DNA from: Eubacteriales Family XIII. Incertae Sedis bacterium
GTDB lineage: Bacteria; Bacillota; Clostridia; Peptostreptococcales; Anaerovoracaceae
Assembly (NCBI GenBank): GCA_031290715.1
Contig: JAITNA010000108.1
Location: 1-6,108 of the forward strand
Reading direction: 5' to 3'
Length of the DNA stretch: 6,108 nt
Shown: piece by piece, positions 1 to 5,074 of the stretch
Numbering within the stretch: the first letter of the stretch is position 1
Layout of the letters: the number at the start of each line of letters is the position of its first letter
Notes under the pieces: model-generated
The model's input: only the letters and a program-made list of their open reading frames with translations
What the model was told of the DNA's origin: nothing
Database searches by the model: none
Program-made: the position numbers and the translations under genes

Positions 1-266
1 GCGGAAACAGTGACTTCCTCTTTTTTCACATTCTCATCCGCAAGGCGTATCTTCGGCACATATCCCTCTTTCACCGCAATATCGCGGTCATAAGCAATCG
101 TGACCAAAGCAAACTGCGTGTCCTCCGTCCCCTCGTTATATGATTCCAAAACAACAGAAACAGCCGAAGGCGAATCCCCCTCCGCATAGCCCGAGCCGCC
201 GCCCCCGCACCCCGAAAGCAAAACCAACACAAGCATTGTCAGCCCCGGGCCAATCCCCCTTGTCAT
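1..266 (-). CDS. Small putative lipoprotein, partial (C-terminus beyond left edge)
   Basis: About 88 codons are visible and the frame stays open to base 1. The N-terminus has a short hydrophobic stretch followed by a lipobox, LLSGC, with Cys20 if the ATG at 266-264 is used. A glycine run follows, as is usual for surface lipoproteins, so the product is probably a lipid-anchored exported protein. The visible mature part (ending ...KIRLADENVKKEEVTVS) is rich in beta-prone and acidic residues, and I do not recognise it. The start is uncertain. ATG 266 lies inside a palindromic repeat and gives a normal 19-residue signal peptide. ATG 308 in the same frame lies 7 nt after the ATPase stop and would suit translational coupling. 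ATG 236 leaves too short a signal. No start has a convincing ribosome binding site. It is the last visible gene of the importer operon, so an accessory role in uptake is plausible but unproven. Confidence 0.6.
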   Translation of the reverse strand, partial: MTRGIGPGLTMLVLVLLSGCGGGGSGYAEGDSPSAVSVVLESYNEGTEDTQFALVTIAYDRDIAVKEGYVPKIRLADENVKKEEVTVS

Positions 267-296
267 TCCCGGGCGCGAAGCGAACCGGGAATCCAG
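262..296. repeat. 35-bp palindromic repeat, copy A
   Basis: The sequence from GTCATTCCCGGG to CCGGGAATCCAG is identical over 35 bp to the copies at 2574 and 2631. An 8-bp stem, ATTCCCGG/CCGGGAAT, encloses a 12-nt loop with a doubled GCGAA. It lies in the short gap after the ABC ATPase stop and overlaps the candidate start of the small lipoprotein. Read on the minus strand it encodes LDSRFASRPGMT in the lipoprotein frame. Similar dispersed elements beginning GTCATTCCCG are common in many bacterial genomes; no transposase is nearby. Confidence 0.9.
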
Positions 297-315
297 TGCC
301 AACCCCATCCCTACG

Positions 316-1095
316 CTAATCCAAAAACGGCGCAAAAACCTTAACATGCCCCCCCCTCTCCGCATCAAAAACCTCAACCACCTCAGCCCGCACCCCATAC
401 AGCTCCCCCGCCATTTCCTTCGTCACCACATCATCCGCAGCCCCGATACGAAACCCATCCTTAGCATGAATCGCCGCCGCCTTCGCGCCGAGCAGCAAAG
501 CATGACCCGGATCGTGACTCGTGAATACAATCCCCTTGCCCGAAGCCGCCAAATCCCGCATTACACGCAAGACTCTCATTTGATTTCCATAATCAAGATT
601 GGCCGCCGGTTCGTCCAAAAACAAAAAATCCGCTCCCTGCGCGAGTGCCCGCGCGATCAGGATCATCTGCCGCTCCCCGCCGCTCACCTTGGTATAGGCG
701 CGTCCTTCCAAATCCGATATCCCAAGCGTTTCCATCGCCGACCGCGCCATTTCTCGGTCGCGCGCGGAAGGAAGCGAAAACGCCGACATCAGCCCCGCCC
801 GCCCCATCAGCACGATATCGAGCGCGGTATAGGCAAACGGGGGATTGTGCGATTGCGGCACATAGGCCAACTTCTCGGCCTTTTCCCTGCGGGGCATAGA
901 AAACAAATCAGCCCCGCCGAAAAGTACCTCGCCCGAAAGCGGCGGCAGCGTCCCAAGCAGCGTCCGAAACAGCGTAGTCTTTCCGATCCCGTTGCGCCCA
1001 AGGATACAAAGCGCCTCGCCCGGCGCGACATCAACAGAAAACCCCTCAATCACAGCTCCCGCGTACCCGCAAATCAAATTCCTGATTTCAAGCAT
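316..1095 (-). CDS. ABC transporter ATP-binding protein, iron-siderophore/heme/cobalamin (FecE/BtuD-type)
   Basis: This is the 259-residue cytoplasmic ATPase that would power the FecCD-type importer encoded in this cluster. Visible motifs in order: Walker A GRNGIGKT (33-40), Q-loop in YVPQSH (Q81), ABC signature VSGGE (137-141), Walker B FLFLDE (157-162), D-loop NLD (166-168) and H-switch in FTSHDP (H194). The spacing is that of a complete nucleotide-binding domain, and the FTSHDPGHALLL segment is typical of the iron/B12 importer subfamily. I chose ATG 1095 because the family usually begins MLEI.NL. An in-frame GTG at 1110 would add five residues and overlap the preceding stop. ATG 1095 lies 4 nt after the stop of the binding-protein gene, so the two are probably translationally coupled. 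The substrate cannot be told from this subunit. No key residue is missing. Confidence 0.93.
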   Translation of the reverse strand: MLEIRNLICGYAGAVIEGFSVDVAPGEALCILGRNGIGKTTLFRTLLGTLPPLSGEVLFGGADLFSMPRREKAEKLAYVPQSHNPPFAYTALDIVLMGRAGLMSAFSLPSARDREMARSAMETLGISDLEGRAYTKVSGGERQMILIARALAQGADFLFLDEPAANLDYGNQMRVLRVMRDLAASGKGIVFTSHDPGHALLLGAKAAAIHAKDGFRIGAADDVVTKEMAGELYGVRAEVVEVFDAERGGHVKVFAPFLD

Positions 1096-1099
1096 CCCG

Positions 1100-2680
1100 C
1101 TATTTCCCACTTGGGGCCTGCCTTTCCAAAATCATCCCCGCCTGTTCATAACTCATCGGATACCCAAAAAACTCCGTATAAAACTCCTGTATCTCTTTCG
1201 CCATATCGAGGTCGGAGAACAGTTCCGGATGAATCGTCTTAGCCATATATTCAACAAGAAGTATCTTCTGCACCCCCATATCCCAGTAAAACACCCCCGA
1301 CGGCGTGAGGACGATACGCCCCTCCTTGATTGCCGTAATGCCCGCGTACCTCGGATTGGCATAGGCCGCCGCCGCGATCTCGTCCGCGCGCCCTTTCTCG
1401 CTGCCGCTCATGCCGCAGTGGTCGATGAAAATCCATTCCGGATTCCACGCCGCGAGCTTCTCGGCGTCCGTGCCAATGCGGTTGCCCCCTTCAAGCTCCT
1501 TCGTCACAGCCATTCCGCCCGCCGCTTCGATTACTTCAATAATATCCGACTGACGGCCGTAGGTCGTCAGAATGTCCGTACCCGCGTAATACACGCTAGG
1601 CCGCTCGCCGTCCGTCAACCCATCCGTGCGGCTTTTCACAAAGGCGAGCTTCTCGTCGAAATATTCATCATACGCGTCGGCCCGCGCCGCGGCGTCCTCT
1701 CCGAGCGGCGCGGCGAAAGTATGAAGCAGCTCCTTTACCTCGGCAAGCGTCCTTGTCGTCCGTCCCGGCACATACCCGATATGCGCCTTATCCAAAAGCG
1801 CGACCTCGTTCGGGCGCGGGAACGTATAGACGAGATCGGGCTTGTACGACAAAAGCTGCTCCACATTCACGGCGGCATGGACGTCCGCAAGTACCGGCAG
1901 CTCTCCGATCCGCGAATACACCTCAAAGGCCCACGGGAAGTTTTCCGTCTGCACATCCGCGCGGACGACGATCCTGTCCTCCGCGCCGAGCAGCACGAGC
2001 GCTTCGTAAGACGGCCCGTAGACGGCGGCGAGCGCCTGGGGGTTTTCGGGAATGTCAGACGACGCGCCGCCCGAAGAACGCCCGCCCGAAGCGGCCTTGC
2101 CGTAGCCGCCTTTGATCGTCAGCCCCTCCGGCGCGGTCGGCGGTTCCGGCTCTTCCGGCGTGATTCCCTCCGCGGGAATCAGAATCAGCGTCTGTCCGTC
2201 AAGGTCGTCCGCCGCCCAATCCCCGTTCGGAAAATCCACCTCTATCGCCTGTTTCAGCGCCGCCGCGACAGTGAGCGCGTCCGCGCCGACATAGACGCTG
2301 ACAGGCTGATCCTCGCAATCCCCGCAAGGATTCGTCGCGGCGTCCAAATAAACATTCATAGAATACCCCGCGTAAGTGATCACGCCCGGCTCAGAAACAA
2401 CGCCCTCCACCTCAATCCGATAAGCATCATTGCCGCCCCCGCACCCCGCAAACAAACCCAAGCAAAACAAAACAAGCAAAACAGCTGTCAGCCGTAGAGT
2501 GCCACGCGGCAGAGCCGCTGCACTCCTGGCAGACGTCCTACCATCAATTTGCTGCGCAAATTGGGTTAGGACTGTCATTCCCGGGCGCGAAGCGAACCGG
2601 GAATCCAGCGCCTGCCCCCACCAAACCTTTGTCATTCCCGGGCGCGAAGCGAACCGGGAATCCAGCGCCTGCCTTGTCAT
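1100..2680 (-). CDS. Iron-complex/cobalamin ABC transporter substrate-binding lipoprotein with extra N-terminal domain
   Basis: This is a lipid-anchored solute-binding protein of the Peripla_BP_2 (cluster A-II) type that delivers a metal chelate or corrinoid to the permease. From ATG 2680 it has 526 residues. Residues 1-60 are repeat-derived. The hydrophobic signal is at about 61-79, with lipobox LFAGC (Cys80). An extra domain at about 86-172 contains CGDC (119-122) and an SLBB-like opening, VEGVVSEPG. A Pro/Glu then Gly/Ser-rich linker covers about 173-210. The binding domain (about 214-526) includes VYGPSYEALVLLGAEDRI, NVEQLLSYKPDLVY, WIFIDHCG and the conserved end HPELFSDLD...EFYTEFFGYP. 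I chose ATG 2680 because AGGAGGAG lies 8-12 nt upstream. ATG 2716 overlaps the preceding gene, and ATG 2578 inside a repeat is also possible. Family members usually have about 300-380 residues, so this one is long. The substrate is not determinable. Confidence 0.88.
   Translation of the reverse strand: MTRQALDSRFASRPGMTKVWWGQALDSRFASRPGMTVLTQFAQQIDGRTSARSAAALPRGTLRLTAVLLVLFCLGLFAGCGGGNDAYRIEVEGVVSEPGVITYAGYSMNVYLDAATNPCGDCEDQPVSVYVGADALTVAAALKQAIEVDFPNGDWAADDLDGQTLILIPAEGITPEEPEPPTAPEGLTIKGGYGKAASGGRSSGGASSDIPENPQALAAVYGPSYEALVLLGAEDRIVVRADVQTENFPWAFEVYSRIGELPVLADVHAAVNVEQLLSYKPDLVYTFPRPNEVALLDKAHIGYVPGRTTRTLAEVKELLHTFAAPLGEDAAARADAYDEYFDEKLAFVKSRTDGLTDGERPSVYYAGTDILTTYGRQSDIIEVIEAAGGMAVTKELEGGNRIGTDAEKLAAWNPEWIFIDHCGMSGSEKGRADEIAAAAYANPRYAGITAIKEGRIVLTPSGVFYWDMGVQKILLVEYMAKTIHPELFSDLDMAKEIQEFYTEFFGYPMSYEQAGMILERQAPSGK
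2497..2525. repeat. GC-rich hairpin in the lipoprotein leader region
   Basis: GAGTGC (2497-2502) pairs with GCACTC (2520-2525), and GCGGC pairs with GCCGC inside, with a 3-nt AGA loop and a small mismatch between the two stem blocks. On the minus strand it encodes part of ARSAAALPRGTL, just before the signal peptide core. It is not followed by a T-run in either direction, so it is not a terminator. Confidence 0.7.
2535..2572. repeat. Long imperfect hairpin next to repeat copy B
   Basis: GTCCTA (2535-2540) pairs with TAGGAC (2567-2572), and CAATTTGC (2545-2552) pairs with GCAAATTG (2556-2563) around a 3-nt loop; the bases between are partly mismatched. It abuts repeat copy B and is translated in frame as part of VLTQFAQQIDGRT. 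It may be a separate repeat family or part of one composite element with its neighbours. Confidence 0.7.
2574..2608. repeat. 35-bp palindromic repeat, copy B
   Basis: Identical to copies A and C. The stem arms are at 2577-2584 and 2597-2604. It lies inside the N-terminal coding region of the binding protein, in frame, and encodes LDSRFASRPGMT on the minus strand. The match with copy C extends rightward beyond the core (CGCCTGCC). Confidence 0.92.
2631..2665. repeat. 35-bp palindromic repeat, copy C
   Basis: Identical to copies A and B, starting 57 bp after copy B, in the same orientation and reading frame. It is followed at 2674-2681 by TTGTCATT, which looks like the edge of a fourth, degenerate copy. 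The proposed start codon of the binding protein lies in this fragment. Confidence 0.92.
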
Positions 2681-2702
2681 TGCGGCATCTCTCCTCCTCG
2701 CC

Positions 2703-3767
2703 CTAATCATTGTCATCTTTCAAATTCTCCTGTATTTCTTTTCTAATCAGCGCTTTCAATTCATCCTTCGGGAATTGCAGACTGTAGTCGGCTACGCCAA
2801 TTGGTTTGTTAACATCGCGAAGCGCCATTTCGACATCAACATGATCTTTTTCCGCGCAAAGGACAATGCCGATTGATGGATTCTCACCCGACATTCGGAC
2901 TTGATCGTCCAAAATACCAAGATAGTAGTTCATTTTGCCGATAAAATCTGGTTTGAAGCTCCCAATCTTCAGATCGATTGCGACCAATGCCTGAATTTTT
3001 CTATTGTATAGGAGCAGATCCACAAAGTACTCTCTATCATTGAATAAAACGCGATACTGATTGCCAATAAAGGCAAATCCGGCGCCCAATTCAAGCAGAA
3101 AAAATTTGATTTTTTCAACGATTCTCTTTTCCAACTCCAATTCCTTGATTGGTTGCATTACGCCAAGGAAACCAAGATTGTAAGTATTTTTAAGCATGTC
3201 GTCAGCTTGCTGCTGCAACTGTTCCGGCAGTGTCGTTTTGAAATTGTGGTGTTTGGGCAGCGCTTGAGCGTGATAAGCGTCAGCTTTGATGAAGTTCAGA
3301 AGGACGTCGCGAGTCCACCCCATTTCAACAGCGGATGTAATATAAAATATTGCCTCAGTCCGATCCTTAATTTTACTTAGAATTTGGAGATGGTGACCCC
3401 AAGGCAAAACTGCTGCAACTTGTGGCAGTTTTTGCGCATCAGGAGAAACTGCGACAGACTGTCGCAGTTTTTGCGTTTCGCTCGAATAAAATTCATAAAA
3501 TCGCTTCATATCCCATAGATTGCGTGGTGAGAAGCCTTTTGAATCAGGAAATTCCTCTTTCAGATCGCTTGATAATTGCGCCACCACATTGCCGCCGTAG
3601 CCTTTGGCTAAGCCTTCTATTGATAATCTTTTGCCTATATTCCAATGCATTTGAATAATAGAGGTATTGACTTGGCAAGCAACCGTAGAACGGGTAATTT
3701 TAATTTCCGAGATTACATCTTGGAGGATTTCATTATATTTGTCCAATTCTATATTCGTATTCACCAT
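2703..3767 (-). CDS. DUF1016/YhcG-type PD-(D/E)XK nuclease family protein
   Basis: This 354-residue protein has the two-part architecture of the YhcG family. The N-terminal DUF1016_N-like region (about 10-180) contains WNIGKRL (42-48), YGGNVVAQLSSDL (57-69), GFSPRNLWDMKRFYEFY (78-94) and LPWGHH (121-126). The C-terminal PD-(D/E)XK-like domain contains EYFVDLLLY (D250), then AIDLK (D265, K267) and GKMNYYL (277-283), which match the family's predicted nuclease core. The family is predicted to act on nucleic acid, and its cellular role is not settled. I chose ATG 3767 because GGGAGTGAGGG lies just upstream, spanning the permease stop. An extension to 3830 would overlap the permease and look nothing like the family. 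The gene is visibly AT-richer than its neighbours and interrupts an importer operon, which suggests acquisition. Residues 99-124 hold a degenerate 13-residue tandem duplication. Confidence 0.9.
   Translation of the reverse strand: MVNTNIELDKYNEILQDVISEIKITRSTVACQVNTSIIQMHWNIGKRLSIEGLAKGYGGNVVAQLSSDLKEEFPDSKGFSPRNLWDMKRFYEFYSSETQKLRQSVAVSPDAQKLPQVAAVLPWGHHLQILSKIKDRTEAIFYITSAVEMGWTRDVLLNFIKADAYHAQALPKHHNFKTTLPEQLQQQADDMLKNTYNLGFLGVMQPIKELELEKRIVEKIKFFLLELGAGFAFIGNQYRVLFNDREYFVDLLLYNRKIQALVAIDLKIGSFKPDFIGKMNYYLGILDDQVRMSGENPSIGIVLCAEKDHVDVEMALRDVNKPIGVADYSLQFPKDELKALIRKEIQENLKDDND
3425..3475. repeat. 39-bp-period degenerate tandem duplication inside the nuclease gene
   Basis: GCAGTTTTTGCG occurs at 3425-3436 and again at 3464-3475, exactly 39 bp apart. 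In protein terms, residues 99-111 (QKLRQSVAVSPDA) and 112-124 (QKLPQVAAVLPWG) are related 13-residue units. The spacing is a multiple of three, so the frame is kept. Confidence 0.65.
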
Positions 3768-3777
3768 ATACACGCCC

Positions 3778-4773
3778 TCACTCCCGCCCCGACCGCGCAA
3801 GCAGCCCCAAAAACATCGGCGCGCCCACAAGCGCGGTCAGCACACCGAGCGGCAGCTCAATCGCAAACAGCGTCCGCGCAAAATCATCCACCGCAAGCAA
3901 GAAAATAGCCCCGATCAAAAGCGACGCCGGGAGCAGCTTCCGGTAGTCCGGCCCCGTGATCAATCGCGCGATATGCGGGACGATCAACCCCACCCACGCG
4001 ATCATGCCGCCGACCGCCACCGAACCCGAGGTCAGCAACGTCGCGCAGAGGATGACGACCCTCCGCGACTGTTCCGCGTTCACACCGATGGCACTGATTT
4101 CCTCATCGGACAGCGAGAGAATGTTGATCCGAAAGCGCATGAGGAAGAGAAGCCCGCCGCCCGCAAGAAGCGGCGCAAGCATGATGAGGACATCCTCCTT
4201 CGCCGCGTAGGTCAACCCGCCCATCAGCCAAAAGACGATGGTCGGCAGTTCATCGTAGGGGTCGGCGGCCAATTTGACCAAAGAAATGAGCGCCGAGAAG
4301 ATCGCCGTGACGACCATCCCGCAGAGAACAAGCGTTACCGTGCTTTCGCGCATCCGGCCCGAGAAGCGGACACCGATCACATACGCGATTGCCACGCCGG
4401 CCAGACCAAAACCGAACGCGAAACACTGCAGCCAAATCTTGCCGAGCCCGAGGAGGATCGCAAGCGCCGCGCCGAAGCTCGCGCCCGCTGCCGCGCCGAG
4501 GATGTCCGGCGACACGAGCGGGTTTCGGAATATCCCCTGATAGGTCGCGCCCGAAACAGACAGCGCCGCGCCGATGAGCAGCGCCGCCATCGTGCGCGGA
4601 AAGCGAATCTTCCAAAACACATTCGCGTCCAATCCCCCTATTTTGCGCGTCAGAATACCAAACATCTCACCAAACGCAATCGGATACCTCCCAACGCATA
4701 GCGAAACGGCAAAAACGATAATGAGCAGGATGGCGAACCCCGCAAATACAAAGCCAACTCTCCGCGTAGACAT
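3778..4773 (-). CDS. FecCD-family ABC permease, iron-siderophore/heme/cobalamin uptake
   Basis: This 331-residue, strongly hydrophobic inner-membrane protein is the channel subunit of the importer. It probably works as a homodimer, since no second permease is present here. Family hallmarks are RFPRTMAALLIGAALSVSG (57-75) followed by YQGIFRNPLVSPDILG (78-93), then FWLMGGL, and near the C-terminus GMIAWVGLIVPHIARLI and LPLGVLTALVGAPMFLGLL. The length is normal and the order of hydrophobic segments fits the usual ten-helix fold. ATG 4773 is preceded directly by an in-frame GTG (4776), and either could start translation. The ribosome binding site is weak (TAGG). The stop codon lies 10 nt before the nuclease gene and is embedded in that gene's Shine-Dalgarno region, so the two are cotranscribed. 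A terminator-like hairpin and a TATAAT box lie immediately upstream. Confidence 0.93.
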   Translation of the reverse strand: MSTRRVGFVFAGFAILLIIVFAVSLCVGRYPIAFGEMFGILTRKIGGLDANVFWKIRFPRTMAALLIGAALSVSGATYQGIFRNPLVSPDILGAAAGASFGAALAILLGLGKIWLQCFAFGFGLAGVAIAYVIGVRFSGRMRESTVTLVLCGMVVTAIFSALISLVKLAADPYDELPTIVFWLMGGLTYAAKEDVLIMLAPLLAGGGLLFLMRFRINILSLSDEEISAIGVNAEQSRRVVILCATLLTSGSVAVGGMIAWVGLIVPHIARLITGPDYRKLLPASLLIGAIFLLAVDDFARTLFAIELPLGVLTALVGAPMFLGLLARSGRE

Positions 4774-4783
4774 CACTGCCTAC

Positions 4784-4789
4784 ATTATA
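4784..4789 (-). promoter_or_regulatory. Possible -10 box just upstream of the permease
   Basis: A perfect TATAAT reads leftward, 7 nt before the GTG/ATG start pair. No good -35 lies 16-18 nt upstream (best about CGGATT). If it is real, transcription would begin almost at the start codon and give a leaderless or nearly leaderless message. It could equally be chance in an AT-rich stretch. Confidence 0.35.
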
Positions 4790-4801
4790 CCGAACAAATC
4801 C

Positions 4802-4830
4802 AAAAAAATCCGTTGTCTATACAACAGGAT
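4802..4830 (-). terminator. Terminator/attenuator-like hairpin before the permease
   Basis: On the minus strand, ATCC-T-GTTGT, loop ATAG, then ACAACGGAT forms a 9-bp stem with one bulged T (arms at about 4821-4830 and 4808-4816). It runs straight into a seven-T run (4802-4808). This is the form of an intrinsic terminator acting leftward only. It lies about 25 nt ahead of the permease, so it would stop or attenuate transcripts from the leftward promoter near 4899-4928. The stem is short and only moderately GC-rich. Confidence 0.5.
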
Positions 4831-4854
4831 CAAAAATAAATATTTTCCTCAAGA

Positions 4855-4906
4855 TTTATATTTGGCTATACCATCATAAAATGACATAGTTATAGCCAAA
4901 TATAAA
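4855..4906. promoter_or_regulatory. Left paired operator-like inverted repeat (16-bp perfect arms)
   Basis: TTTATATTTGGCTATA (4855-4870) and its exact reverse complement (4891-4906) are separated by 20 bp, for an outer span of 52 bp. The right arm read leftward contains a TATATT -10-like box. The geometry equals that of the right repeat at 5009-5060. I interpret it as a protein binding site with two half-sites; no protein is known from the sequence to bind it. Confidence 0.75.
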
Positions 4907-4928
4907 CTTACCAGCTCCGAAACATCAA
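4899..4928 (-). promoter_or_regulatory. Candidate leftward promoter overlapping the left inverted repeat
   Basis: Read leftward, TTGATG (4928-4923), an 18-nt spacer and TATATT (4904-4899) form a moderate sigma70-type promoter. The 20 bp around the -10 (4889-4908) match the corresponding 20 bp of the rightward promoter (5007-5026) at 19 positions. Transcripts would start near 4892 and meet the terminator-like hairpin before reaching the permease. Confidence 0.45.
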
Positions 4929-4987
4929 ACTCCGGATATTTGAATTTTTTCTGTATATTTCAACAAAAATCGTGTCAAAATGTCCGC

Positions 4988-5016
4988 TTGACTTCAAATA
5001 ATTCATAGTTTATAAT
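4988..5016 (+). promoter_or_regulatory. Strong sigma70-type promoter of the AAA+ ATPase gene
   Basis: TTGACT (4988-4993), a 17-nt spacer and a perfect TATAAT (5011-5016) form a near-consensus promoter. The -10 lies inside the left arm of the inverted repeat at 5009-5060, and the expected start site (about 5023) is at the inner end of that arm. Anything binding the repeat would therefore block RNA polymerase. Confidence 0.8.
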
Positions 5017-5060
5017 TGGCTATAACATGGTTTCACATCCAAGTTATAGCCAATTATAAA
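5009..5060. promoter_or_regulatory. Right paired operator-like inverted repeat (18-bp perfect arms)
   Basis: TTTATAATTGGCTATAAC (5009-5026) and its exact reverse complement (5043-5060) are separated by 16 bp. The left arm covers the -10 box, and the right arm ends 2 nt before the AAGGAG ribosome binding site. Because transcription should start near 5023, most of the left arm is not transcribed, so this is more likely a DNA operator than an RNA hairpin. Confidence 0.8.
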
Positions 5061-5074
5061 AAAAGGAGAAATCA

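Noticed and set aside
346..1242. 298-codon plus-strand open frame opposite the ABC ATPase
   Set aside because: Same reason: antisense to a complete ABC ATPase with all motifs, and no domain of its own.
992..2497. 501-codon plus-strand open frame opposite the binding-protein gene
   Set aside because: It is Arg/His/Pro-rich with no recognisable domain, lies antisense to a clear gene, and is explained by the GC bias of that gene.
2577..2604. Stem-loop of the 35-bp repeat as an operon terminator
   Set aside because: No T-run follows on either strand, and the copies lie within open reading frames; it is better described as a dispersed palindromic repeat.
3768..3830. Upstream extension of the nuclease gene to an ATG at 3830
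   Set aside because: It would overlap the permease C-terminus, and the added residues are unlike the family. ATG 3767 has a good ribosome binding site.
3667..4701. 344-codon plus-strand open frame opposite the permease
   Set aside because: It is highly charged and low in complexity (Arg, Asp, His, Gln), the mirror of hydrophobic permease codons, and no family is recognisable.
4849..4887. 12-codon minus-strand mini-ORF (MSFYDGIAKYKS) in the putative leader RNA
   Set aside because: It has no ribosome binding site, no run of regulatory codons, and too little sequence to tell from chance.
5009..5060. Right inverted repeat read as a terminator or riboswitch in the ATPase leader
   Set aside because: The -10 box lies in the left arm, so the transcript should start at the inner end of that arm. 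The full hairpin would not form in the RNA, and no T-run terminator follows.
4855..5060. Repeated half-sites as a CRISPR array or transposon ends
   Set aside because: There are only two inverted pairs, not direct repeats with spacers. No transposase lies between them and no target-site duplication is visible.
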